Assembly: GCF_026212465.1 (NCBI RefSeq)
Contig: NC_080056.1
Coordinates: 8,880,017-8,944,016, forward strand
Source: Amaranthus tricolor
Lineage: Eukaryota > Streptophyta > Magnoliopsida > Caryophyllales > Amaranthaceae
Direction of reading: 5' to 3'
DNA length: 64,000 nt
Under the pieces are notes generated by a model. That model made no database searches and had not been told where the DNA came from. It worked only from the letters and a program-made list of their open reading frames with translations. The translations under genes and the position numbers were made by a program. Positions 23,491 through 36,990 of the stretch are shown one piece after another; positions within the stretch are counted from its first letter, which is position 1; every line of letters starts with the position of its first letter.

Positions 23491-24982
23491 GAATAAATCT
23501 TGATTAACAAAAAACTTAAAATCGAAAAATAAGAGTTTTGGTATTTAAAATGAATGTTTTGATTAATTTAATTACACTATTTGCTAAAATTTGAATCGTG
23601 TCATAATGAGATAATTTTAAATGAAACTTTACTTTTTGCGAAAGACCATATCTTATTAGATAACATCAGAATAAGGAGTTTGTATTCTCATAATTTATTT
23701 CAATTATGCTAGTTAACTTATATATGAAACGCATCATACAATGAAACAGTATTAAACAACAAATTGTATTTTCTAAATTCTTCTGTCAAATTGAAATTTT
23801 TATATTATTTGAATTTTTATTTTGCTTTAGAAATAATAATACAAAAAAGGAAATCTATATGTCGTATATCTATGAAGGAGGAAGTAATGTGTTTTTTTTA
23901 CAGTTTTTAGGAAAAAGTCCCTCAAGTACAAGTGATTATCTTTTAGAAATTTTATCTTTTACTCATCCAAGAAAAATTGACCTTAGTATCATTTTTTATT
24001 CATGAGTTTGTAACTTGTAAGTTGTAACGATCGAAATTTAAAAGAAAAAATTGACATTAAGGCATATAAAAGGAAGTATGATTTAAGATTGGTTTTTATA
24101 AGATAAATAAATGTTATGATTTTTTAAAAGCTAATGGCCAGAAGGTCATGTTTTTAGAATTTAAATTTTCTAAATTTTCATTGTAAATTTAGTTAATTTA
24201 AAATTTATTTTATTATTAACTTTTAAATTTTTTTAAAAAAATTAACTTGTTGCTCAGATTAAAAGTACATATATTCAATAAAAAAAACTAACTCCGATAC
24301 GTACATAATTCCTAATCAATAACCGTGATTTGTAAATCACAACAAAAAGATAAAAACAATAATAATAATAATAATAATAAAATAAACAAAATCAAAAAAG
24401 TTAAATTAAATTTACAAAACTCTCACCCTATCAAATCCCACCAAATAAGGGTAATTTGTTAATTTCAAAAATCACCGTAATTTATAAAGACTTCCTCATG
24501 GAGTTTAGCTCATGAATAGTACGTTGACTAAAATAAAACTTCACTAAAATAAATTTTCCTATTCCTTTTTGAATAATTATTCAAAAAAAAATATTTCCTA
24601 TATACAAATCCACTGATATATTTTTTTTTTACAAATTTACAATAGAAAAAAATTAATATTATTAGACTAATAGTGAGGTGGCTGACCTATCATTTTTCAA
24701 GGGTGAAAATTCACACAAAAACATTGTAGATATTTTCATTTTAAGAGTAAAATCAAGTGATGTAGAAATGATTTTTTGTTTGTTCCTGTTACTAGTGTTG
24801 TCATGTTTATTTTTGAGCCCTAGAGTAAAGGACAAAAAGGATCCTAAAAACTTAAAATGTAACGAATAATATAATACACTTTTTGTATTTTATTATTGAT
24901 ATTTAAACTATTTTATAAAAAAAGCACTAAAGACTCATATTACTTAGAAAAAAATTTAAGTTATGTCTAAATTTATTTAAAA
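23491..24982. other. AT-rich intergenic DNA
   Basis: No gene. A short (AAT)n run lies at 24,357-24,382. The open frame at 24,678-24,869 has a hydrophobic stretch but no start context or homology that I recognise. Confidence 0.45.
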
Positions 24983-25422
24983 TTAATGGAAATTCCACAT
25001 GATAGTATCGAACTTTCATGAAACGCCAGTGGTAGCACTTTTGTAAGATTTTTCCACATGGTAGCATCCAGTTTATGCCTTATCTAACTGTCGTAGCATT
25101 TTCCGTTAAACTCTTGTCAATTTCTGTTTAATTCACCATTTTGATGTTTCTACCCTTATTAAGCGTTGATTCTTATCTTTATAATTTGCCCTAAACATTT
25201 GAAGCATTGATGAATTAAATGGTGAATTAAACTTCAAAATGGTGAATTAAACATTTGAGAGCATAAAAATGGTTTGGGGCAAATTATAAATACAAGAACT
25301 AACACTTAATAAGGATAGAAACGTCAAAATTGTAAATTAAACGGAAATTGACAAGAATTTAACAGAAAATAGTACGGCAGTTTCATAAAAGTTCGATGCT
25401 AACATGTGAAATTTCCGTAAAA
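24983..25422. repeat. Foldback element with about 190-bp arms
   Basis: The left arm opens GGAAATTCCACATGATAG and the right arm, reversed, GGAAATTTCACATGTTAG; both continue with ATCGAACTTT, TGTCAATTTC, ACCCTTATTAAG-like and TAATTTGCCC blocks in matching order to a short loop near 25,205-25,250. No coding content. A MITE or foldback element; superfamily not assigned. Confidence 0.75.
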
Positions 25423-25871
25423 TTACTACTATCACTTATATACATAAATGTTAAATTTATGGGCCCTAAAAAATTCGGAGCTTTGAGCAGTAGCCCGTTT
25501 TACCCTTGCTAATAAAATATTATGCCTGCTAGTTCTTCTTTTTCCTTGTGCTAGAGTAATTAAGTTCAGACAAAACTTGCTCGTAACATGGTAGGCCCTC
25601 CTATGACGTCAATTGAAGCAATAATTGATTGTTATTCCGACAACATTGAGAATTATTGGCTTTACAGTAATAATAAGCTTTAATTTTACTTTTATTAATG
25701 TCCAACTTTAATTAATTACCACTCAATTGGCATTGTCACTGATGACCACTTAGTGAGTTACTTGGATAGTAACAATGGCTTATACTTCATAGTGGGAATT
25801 TTGTAAGCCTCCCAACGGCCATCCTTTTCTAGAAGATATTCTTACTCAGTTTTAAAATAATTGTTATATTA

Positions 25872-26124
25872 AGACACAAATTCTTGTGAGAGTCTATTTT
25901 TTATTGTACAGACCCATTATATATTTTTTAAAATATTATAAGTAGATATTAAAAATAATATAAGTAGAAATTTAATATACTGAAAGTAGGCATTAAGGAT
26001 ACAGTAAGTAAGCATTAAGAATAAGGGAGGTAGGTATTAAGAATACGGTAAGTAGACATTAATCTTTAATTGGCTGGGCTTGAGATGTCTCTCAAAAAGA
26101 CGGTCTTTCAAGAGACTAACTAAT
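25872..26124. repeat. Short dispersed element, copy C
   Basis: Starts CACAAATTCTTGTGAGAG and ends GGTCTTTCAAGAGACTAA. Internally it has four or five imperfect tandem units such as AAGTAAGCATTAAGAATA and GGTAGGTATTAAGAATACGG. Flanks ATATTAAG (left) and ATATTAAA (right) may be a target duplication. Confidence 0.7.
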
Positions 26125-26176
26125 ATTAAAATACTTGCTACATTATGGTTAGTAGCAATATTCATTGTTGAAGCTT

Positions 26177-28380
<2,204 letters not shown>

Positions 28381-29140
28381 ATGCTTGTAGCAAATGTGTA
28401 AGAAAAAAATATAGTCAAGTATGTATATTCTTGTTTAAATCGTTTAATTGTATATTATCATGATATTAACTTTTTATAATTTTAAATTATGTATAATACA
28501 ATATATAAATGATCAAAATAACACATTAAGTTACGTAAAAAACATCAAAATAATGCATTAAATTACGTAAAAAGCAAATATAGTAAGTACTATAACGGAA
28601 CATAGTAAGTAATTATATCACTCTATTCCTTTATTCTCGATTCATATTCATTTAATAAGTTTTGCTCAATAAAAACATATTTCATTTACCAAAAATAAAG
28701 TGTCAGCATATCATACTTATAAAATTATGTATAATAAGGGTCAAAAGAAAAATGAAAAATATCATATCATATTCTTATGAAAGGAGATTGTGGCAACTAG
28801 CAATTGAGACTCTTAACTCGAAAAAATCTACAAATAAAAATAAATAGCAAGATAAGACAAATAGCATATAAAATAAATCACATATATTATATATTAAAGG
28901 TTAATATCATAAACCAAGGAAATAAGCACCAACAAGATACATGAATTAATAGTGTAGGGTACGAATTGGATGTCTAACTAGTTTTATTCATAAATCAAAT
29001 TCAGATTGAGGTATAACTTATTTGTGTCATTTTTAATAGAGTGAGGTGACAACTAACGCCCTCACGGACGTTATTATTGTTGTATCATTAATAATAATAA
29101 TAATTAATTTTTAAATGATAATTAATTATTAACTACCACA
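28381..29140. other. Spacer between the two Helitron-like copies
   Basis: AT-rich, no gene. Contains two similar CATTAAxTTACGTAAAAA blocks near 28,525-28,575. It does not fold onto itself like the flanking arms. Confidence 0.5.
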
Positions 29141-30775
29141 ATCATTCTATATAGTAAAGTAAAGATCACCTAATGACAAGTGTCAGCTTCTGGTAAAAGA
29201 AATTTTCGCTCAAATTAGCTTCTCACATACACTTTCTTATCATCATTCTATATACAAAAGCAAAGACCATCTAATGACACGTGTCAGCTTCTGGTAAAAA
29301 ATTTTTCCGCTCAAATTAGCTTCTCACATACACTTTCTTATAATTTTATTATAGCTTTCACGACAAGATTACTATACATTAATGCATGTTATTGCAATAA
29401 GTTTGACTATTAAATTTTTCTATTTAAGATTAAGGAGATTTATATCTTTATACGAGTTGAAAAATTATATATGATTTTAATAAAATTGAAAATAAATTTT
29501 CTTCCCTTTATATGCAATTGGATTGAAAATAAATTTTCTATTAAAGATTAATCTTTAATATATTAATACAAATTACTGTGACATTTTCTACCTCTAAATT
29601 GAGCATGTCTCTTTATTTATATTGTATATTATTATTAATCATCATTCTATATACTAAAATGTTTACTAAATGAGGTTGATAAATAACTTTATCGAGTAAG
29701 TGGCTAATTGCAAAAATAGTTATCTTCTATTGTGAAGAAAGACAAAAAAATTCAAACAAAAATAAATAAACTTATTATTATTTAAAATTAAATGGGTATC
29801 TCAAAGGCTTAAAAGCTATTCAAATTAGGTGAGCAGCAAAGTGAATGTATATAAAATGTCGTCATTTGCAAGATTATGAATTTCATACACCATTCATATT
29901 TATCAGCATCCAAAAATAAATGTTGCATTCAAAAGAAAAATCCTCCTAAAAAAGAGAAAGGAAAATGATATAAGATTGTAATTTGATAAAATGTATCAAC
30001 AATTTAAGTTAATTATATATTTCTTCAAGTACTCAATCATTGAAAAAGCGTCATTTAAAATTAAGGGGTCTTTCTTTAGTATATTATATGATATGATATG
30101 ATGACTTCACTATCTTTGTCTCACTTGGTTTGTGCACACTTTCAAATATATTAATCAATGTCCTAATGCATCCTATTGTGCATAATTAAAAACTAAGTAT
30201 GGTATAGGAGTTTAAGATATCTCAAGGAGAGGTTTATTAAAAGATAAGTTGGAAATAGGTAAAAAATTGATTTTATGTTCGAACGTCGTAAGGAGAGAGA
30301 AGCTCTGTGTTTTGGGTTGTTCAAGAATAGATTTTCCTTATCTTACAAGTACTTTTTATTTTCATTTTGTATAAGTTCTTTGATCTATAAAGAAAAATAA
30401 ACATGTATCTAAGCATTTTTCTTGTATATCTACTCCAATACATACGTTGGAGTATTTATAGTCTATTTAATTTTTGATAAAATAAATTTTTGTATATCGT
30501 GTTTAACACGGGTAATCAACTATTATTACATACATATATGTAACATATAGTGATTATTAAATAGCTCGTGCTTAGCACAAGTAATCAAAAATTATGTCTA
30601 ATGATGTGTAAATATTGTTATTTATTATTCAATTTTCTTTATTGTAATTTTTTTAAAGTTTTAATTCAAAGTTCTCTTTCTCAACTTTTATTTAATCTGT
30701 TTGTAACGATTATATCATTTATGCATAATAATTTCTAAATGTCTAGTGCTTTAGCACTGATGATCAACAACTTTA
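29141..30775 (+). mobile_element. Helitron-like element, plus orientation (right half of a head-to-head pair)
   Basis: 5'-like starts TCTATATAGTAAAGT (about 29,142), TCTATATACAAAAGC (about 29,247) and TCTATATACTAAAAT (about 29,645); CTAATGACACGTGTCA follows the second. Hairpins near the 3' side: CGTGTTTAACACG (about 30,500) and CTCGTGCTTAGCACAAG (about 30,565), each followed by TAATCA, and AGTGCTTTAGCACT (about 30,745). No protein is encoded. It is collinear with the reverse complement of 26,433-28,380. Confidence 0.6.
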
Positions 30776-33484
30776 AATATTTTAAACAGTTTTTTGATGA
30801 ACAAAATATAGTACTATTATTTTGTTTGTCTATCTTACTATAACATGTATTATTTTCTATTTGTTTGTGCACTTTATAATACTTACCATTTAAAAAACAA
30901 TTCACTTTTATTCTTATAAAATACTCTGATTTACTGAAAATATCATTGTAATGAATTTTTTATTAAATAATAATTCTTTCAATTACCTATTTTCAAATTA
31001 TTACTTTACACCTATTAAATATACCCCCTACTTTTAAAGATTTAATACTTTTTTTTTGGTGAAAATTATATAGTGAAAAAACAATTAAGAATGAACGAAG
31101 GAAGTAGCACCTTGAGGTAGTCATTATAAATAAAAAAAAAACTTTTGTAATTAAGTTAAGAAGTCAAAAATAAAAATTTGGATAAATAACATCGAACAAC
31201 TTTTAACTGGAGCTATTCGTTGATATGACCAACTAAATTAGTTGAAAGTCAGTTATCTAAGCCAGATGTTATAAAAATGTTTAGTAAAATTATTTGTTGA
31301 TTTTTGCCCTTTTTTAGAAATTTTTTTTGCCAAAAAGCCAAAAACTAATAATAAAAAAAAAAAGCAAGCTACCATGTGTATTTTTTTTTTATTTTGGCTT
31401 ATAAATAAGCTTTTTACTTAACTTAAAAGTCATTTACCAAATATTTTTATGACTGTTCAACCAACTAAAAAGTCAAATATCAAAAGCCGACAAAAAAGTT
31501 AATTGCCGAACACCAACATAAAAAATCAGATTTTGCCTTAAAAAGTTAATTGCCAAACACCCACATGGTTCTATTTCAAATGGAAAGCAAATATCACTTT
31601 TCAGGTTACGAATTCGATTCTTAATTACCTAACCATATCCTTTAGACTATTAGCCTATTACGTAATAGTAAAAAAACTAAATTCAATCTAAAAGATAATC
31701 ACGAGTTAATGATTTCTTTCAATGACTAGAGCTAAGAGAGATATATTTATCATCATTTCATGTTGTTCCAATTGCCTTCACGAGTGAACCTTTTTCACCC
31801 ATGCCTCATCTGAAAATATTCATTGAACTATTAAGCTCAAAATATACCTATTATAAATAGCCATATATCGTGCTTTCACTGATATATCCCAAAATTATTC
31901 GACTCTAAGGAAGCACTAAACTCAAACCAAAAATCTCAGGCATGTTTTTATTATACCTTTCTTTTCTCTTTTTCTATTTTTTAAAGTTGTTTTAAATTTT
32001 ATTTTGAGTATATATTACATGATAATAATTAATATACATAATGATAAGAAACCAACTCAACCAAAAATTTAAGTTGCTAGTGAAAATTTTAAGATGTGTT
32101 ATGTACTTTGACATGCCCCCTCACACGAAAGTCTTTTGGGCTATAAATGTGGATGTAGCACGTGCCCTCTTATAAAGACGCTAAATATTCCACTTGAATA
32201 GTGAGGGGTGAATGAAATTTGAACATATGACATTATGCCACATTGACTTTTAATATTATGTCAAAAAGAAAAGTTTAAGTTGTTAGTTAAAGTCCTAGAA
32301 ATATCTTATTTACGGAGTATAATACTTCAATTGATTTCGGAAAATTGCAATGTTAAACGAATTCACGTCTCAACAAATGCAATAGTCTTATCTCCTGTGA
32401 TAAAGGTATGATATGTTGCTTTCTATTCCTCCCCAAACCGATCATAGTTTCTACGAGCGAGATATATCGAATATAATAATCACCGTGTGAGAGTTTTATA
32501 AAGAAAATGTTACATGATGCTTTCAAATTAGAATTGAGAAGTATATGAAGAAATTGGAAGTCTTTCAATCAAGTACGGAGATAAAATATGTTGTTTATTT
32601 TAAGTAATCATAGTGTTTTATTAGAAATTAACTTGATCTATATATACTAATTAGATTTGTTTAGTATTTAATTATAATCGAATCATATAAGATCACACAT
32701 AAATATTTAAAGAATAAAAATATGCCAAATAACATAAGATGCTTATTCCTAATATTTCTAAAATTATCAATAATATTCCTAATTTTCAAAAAAAATAAAA
32801 ATATAAGATGTTTATTGGCATTATAGTGATAGTATATGGCAAAGTAAGACATGTAAAAAAGGAAAAATTGCCAGTATTAATTCAACCTTTTGATTTTTTT
32901 CATACAATTATAATAACTTTTTATTAACCATAAATTATACCAACTTCGGGTGTTGTTTTCTCAAAATATCCCTAACATGTTAAAAATCAAACTATGAGAG
33001 ATTATATGAAAAAAATTGGTAACTTAGCTGATAAACTAAAGTTGGTATTATTCTAGGAAAAAAACCCCCTTAGTGTTATTCATGGTTAATCAAAAGTTGA
33101 TACTAGTGTAAGGAAATTAATAAAAGGTTGCATTATTCATGGTAATTTTTCCTATAAAAAACATTTTTTCATTCTATTATTTGAAATTTACATATTGTAT
33201 ATGAAATACATTCATTTTCTTCTCATCCATGCTTTAATCACATAAATAAATAATTAAAATAAATGAAAAGAACTTTAAATTTATTAGCTTTATGAGGATT
33301 AAATTTGGGTTGAAGAAAAGATCTTTAATTCTTACAAATTTATAAGTTAATACGTTGGGATATTGTACAACTACTACACATGGATAATTGATTAAACGAT
33401 GTACATGAATTAATTATATATAATAGATGATCGAATTTTTTTATAAATAACGGGCAAAGACAAAAAAAAAAAAAACGGCTAAAA
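30776..33484. other. AT-rich intergenic DNA with a MITE-like stretch
   Basis: No gene supported. About 31,190-31,560 has inverted similarity of the AAAAGTTAATTGCCGAACACC type seen at ends of common plant MITEs. At 31,850-31,935 a TATTATAAATAGCC box is followed by a CAA-rich leader and ATG at 31,939, which looks like a promoter, but no open frame follows. Confidence 0.4.
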
Positions 33485-34733
33485 AAAAAGGGTCTGGGGA
33501 GGGAAGGACGGCGGCAACTCATACCCATAAAGGAGAGCGCGGCCAAAGGAGTCCCCCGGCTCGAGAAAGATATAAAGACGTATCTACATGGGAAAGATAA
33601 ATTAAATGCCTATAAATAAGATAAATAAGTAGAACCAACTACAAATAAAAGGAAAACAATAATACTAATAATAAAAAGAAATGAGAGAAGAAAGAGGGCA
33701 AAAACACCAAAAGGTAATCTAACAGGAAATCAGTAGTCTAAAATATGGATATGGCGCCTCTAATTACCCCTATCCCTAGTCAGGTCCTCAGATTGGTTTA
33801 ACTCATGCAAGTCAACTTTTATTTGCTCATCCCAAGTTCTTCTGGGTCTTCCTCGACTCCTCTTACCCTCTACTATAATGCTTTCTACCCTCCTCACAGG
33901 AGTGTCGAAAGTCTTTCTCTGCACATGTCCAAACCAGCTCAATCTGTTATCGTGCATTTTTTCAGAAACAGGGGCTACTCCTAGTTTGTCCCTAAACTCT
34001 TGGTTCCTAATTCGATCCATCAATGTGTTCCCACACATCCACCTCAGCATACGCATTTCTGTAACTTCCATCTTATATTTAAAAATCTTATTTACAGACC
34101 AACATTAGGTCCCATATAGCAGAGCAGGTTTGATTGCCGCTTGGTAGAATTTTCCTTTTAACATGCTTGGGAATTTCCTATCACATAGCACTGCAGTGGC
34201 TGCTCGCCACTTGAGCCAACCCGCATGTATACGATGATTTACATCTTCGTCAATCTCCCCATCCTTTGAATGATCGATTCCAAATACTTGTACTTGGTCG
34301 TACTTTTAACAACTGCTTCATTAATGGACACCTCTGGTTCACCTACCGATGATGTCCCACTAAAGTCACAGCACAAATACTTGGACTTCGTACAACTAAT
34401 GTGCAACCCTTTACCTTCTAAAGCTTCCCTCCACTCATCCAATTTATTACTAACCTCCTCTCTAGTTTCTGCTACCAACACTATGTCGTCAGCGAATAGC
34501 ATGCACCACGGTACCATCTCCCAAATAGATTTAGAAATCTCTTCCATAATGACAGTAAAAATGAAAGGGCTTAGAGCTGATCCCTGATGTAGCCCAACTT
34601 TAACCGAAAAAGGCTCTGTTATCCCCACCGGTGTTTGAATGTTAGTCGAAACTCTGTCGTACATATCCCGTATAGCGTCAATGTACACTGAAAAAATACC
34701 TCTAGCCTTGAGGCTATCCCAAATGACGCGTCG
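33485..34733 (-). pseudogene. RTE-type LINE, 5'-truncated reverse transcriptase and 3' tail
   Basis: The minus strand begins RVIWDSLKARG at 34,733 and continues through the reverse transcriptase palm: GLHQGSALSPFIF, MLFADDIVLV (the F/YxDD catalytic motif), KYKYLESIIQ. After frame breaks near 34,240 and 34,105 it continues MRMLRWMCGNT, RLSWFGHVQRK and GRPRRTWDEQIKVDL, the usual end of RTE-clade pol. A 3' tail with TTTCTCGAGCCGGGGG and CCCTCCCCAGACCC reaches about 33,485. The endonuclease is missing, as in most LINE insertions. It is much better preserved than the related relic at 11,250-12,220. Confidence 0.85.
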
Positions 34734-35171
34734 TGGTAATTGAAATTCTCATACTTGTTAAGGCAAATTTGGGTAATCTTCCAATGACGTTATCATAAAG
34801 ATTCTTTGTCTTTTTCTCAAAATAATTTTTTATTATCATGTATCTTTTGTTTATTGATGAAATATTTTAGAATCAAAATTTTAACAAAAAAACTTTATTA
34901 ATTAGTAAATGCTTCAACATAAAAACGCAAATATATATTCTAAAAAACTTATATTGGAAATCTTATGTAACTTTTAAATTCAAAAATATAATATTCCTAG
35001 GAAAATTTAACATGTCTAATTGTGATATACTACTCAAAGGAATAAGTTAATGTTTACTTTGGTAAGAAATATTTTATATGGCAAATCACTAAGAAAATGT
35101 TATGTGGAATTTTACAGTCTTTTTATTAAATTGTATGATACTTTGCGGAAATTTCCAACTCTAATTGAAAT
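34734..35171. other. AT-rich intergenic DNA
   Basis: No gene or repeat recognised apart from the target duplication at 35,161-35,171 of the next element. Confidence 0.5.
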
Positions 35172-35321
35172 CACAAATTCTTATGATAGACGGTCTCTTT
35201 GAAAGACCATCTTTAATTGGATTGGCTCATAAGGAAAAATATAGAGAAAAATAAAGCATTAAGTTTTAATGGATTGGGTCTGAAAGACGTCTCTCAGAAT
35301 GACGGTCTTTTAGGAGAGTTG
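35172..35321. repeat. Short dispersed element, copy D, with 11-bp target duplication
   Basis: CTAATTGAAAT stands on both sides (35,161-35,171 and 35,322-35,332). The element begins CACAAATTCTTATGATAGAC and ends GGTCTTTTAGGAGAGTTG. It lacks most of the internal tandem units of copies A-C, so it is 150 bp rather than about 250. The clean duplication fixes both ends of the family. Confidence 0.85.
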
Positions 35322-35652
35322 CTAATTGAAATAGAAATTCCAAGAAAATAATTAATAAAGTAATTAACCAAATGACTTTTAGACCACAAATTTATGCAAG
35401 AAATAATTCAATATGCACTTATTAGCTTACTTCAAATTAGTCAATACTCCTATTATATATACCAATACCCTATTTAATTCATCTTAAATAATTAGTAATT
35501 AATAAATATCAATTTTTATTTGTAAAATTCACTCAGTATAAATCAGTTTTAATCATTAAAACTAATTGTTAATTAGTAGCACTCTTTAAAAATTTATATT
35601 TCCACACTAATAAATAGCACTCTTTATCCTATCCAGAGGCAATGCAAGAACA

Positions 35653-36021
35653 ATGATGAAGATCTTAATGACCCTTGTTATTACCCTAATAATCATGTCA
35701 GTGATGACATTCCAAGCTGAAGAAGATCACTATCAAGAAATAAATGGTTTAGGAAAAGATACTCATCCAACTTTAGGGAGAAAAGCTAAAGCAGCTACAT
35801 ATATGGGCGTTAGTAAACAATCGTCTATTATTCCCAACATGGAAAGCAGCAATGGTGATGGTGATGGTGATGATGGTGATGGTGATGATGATGATGATGA
35901 TGATAGTAATCCATCTTTTAATACTTATACTCATGGACCTTCGGGTACTGAATCACACCACCATTATACAAGCGAAGACCCCCCAATTTGGACCAAGAAT
36001 AAAAATAATAAGCATTATTGA
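35653..36021 (+). CDS. Small secreted Asp/Gly-rich protein
   Basis: Single-exon, 122 residues. Met-Met-Lys start, then a strong hydrophobic signal peptide (ILMTLVITLIIMSVMTF) with a likely cleavage after FQA near residue 22. The mature part is hydrophilic, has a GDGDGDD/DDDDDDD run at about 68-84 from a GATGGT repeat, and a His/Tyr/Pro-containing tail (HHHYTSEDPPIW, then KNKNNKHY). There are no cysteines. An AATAAA lies about 20 bp after the stop. The layout (signal peptide, variable acidic middle, conserved-looking C-terminus) resembles precursors of secreted signalling peptides, but I recognise no family. It could be a chance frame; the signal peptide and uninterrupted length argue against this. 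Confidence 0.5.
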   Translation: MMKILMTLVITLIIMSVMTFQAEEDHYQEINGLGKDTHPTLGRKAKAATYMGVSKQSSIIPNMESSNGDGDGDDGDGDDDDDDDSNPSFNTYTHGPSGTESHHHYTSEDPPIWTKNKNNKHY

Positions 36022-36802
36022 TAATATATATAACATTTCCAATAAATAATTTATGTGTATTATATTGTACAAATTTATGCTTTATAATAATAATCAAACA
36101 CGAAAAATTTCGTGTTCTAGAGTGGTAATTTAAAATGATAAAAAATGATCAGTGAGATGCGTAAGTATGTATTTTATGATTTTTTTTCCTATTTTTATAA
36201 GGTCTGGCTAAGATATGTGAACTATCGTGTATAAAGTTATGTGTATAAAATTAAGTTGAGTTTAATATTTGGTGTTGAGCATGCAATTGCTTGCATATAG
36301 TTCAATGTCTATGAAATGCATGTATATAAATAAGTGGGTTGTGAAAGACAAAGCTTGATGATGTTCTTTGTAAGATTAATCCTATAACGTTATAAATAAG
36401 GACTGGCTAATCCAACTCGAGTAGGAATTGAACTATAATTTAATTTGCGATCAAAATTTAAATTGATATTCTCTAGCAAGTTAATAATTATGCTCAAAAT
36501 CTAAACAATTTTAAGATGTAAAGTGAAAAGATATGAACTAAATATCAATTTCGATCAGTTTAATGATATTAAAAAAATTATAAAATTTGGCATATTTTAG
36601 AAAATTGAATTTATTAGGGCATTTTTAGATAATTTGAAACTTAGTTATTTTGATAATAGTATAATTTTGCAAATTACAATTTCAAATTAGGGGCTTTTGC
36701 GATTTATAATGTCAATGCTTTTTTTGAATTACAAAATACTCTAGATTTAGCTTGTAAAGGGATTAATAGACTAGTCATATCAACAAGGTGCATCTTTTTT
36801 TC
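36022..36802. other. 3' flank and AT-rich intergenic DNA
   Basis: No gene seen. Confidence 0.45.
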
Positions 36803-36990
36803 ATGGGAGCCCATTTGCTAAAAACTCTATAGTTAAGTGTGCTTGGTATGAAGCAATTTTAGGATGGGTGACCTCCTAGGAAATTTTCTCGGGCGCGCAC
36901 AAGTAAGGCTAAAGTGCGCTGGTAAGACTTCTTGGTTTGTGGGGCTAGTTTACAGTCTCCATAAGTAGTCACCGAGGGGCCGGGGTGTAG
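36803..36990 (+). mobile_element. Cassandra-like TRIM LTR fragment with 5S rRNA-derived sequence
   Basis: AGTTAAGTGTGCTTGG and GGATGGGTGACCTCCTAGGA match the internal promoter half (box A to box C) of plant 5S rRNA with substitutions. What follows (CTCGGGCGCGCACAAGTAAG, AAAGTGCGCTGGTAAGAC, GGGGCCGGGGTGT) is not 5S but the 3' part of Cassandra LTRs. So it is a TRIM LTR rather than a 5S gene. The start of the LTR is not delimited and no partner LTR is seen. Confidence 0.75.

Noticed and set aside
24678..24869. 63-residue frame with a hydrophobic stretch
   Set aside because: AT-rich context, no recognisable family or promoter, length within chance expectation.
31848..31945. TATA box, leader and ATG resembling a gene start
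   Set aside because: No coding frame follows the ATG and no donor with plausible exon was found; noted only in the intergenic description.
36830..36900. Possible 5S rRNA gene
   Set aside because: Only the internal half matches, with many substitutions, and it continues into Cassandra LTR sequence rather than a 5S terminator.
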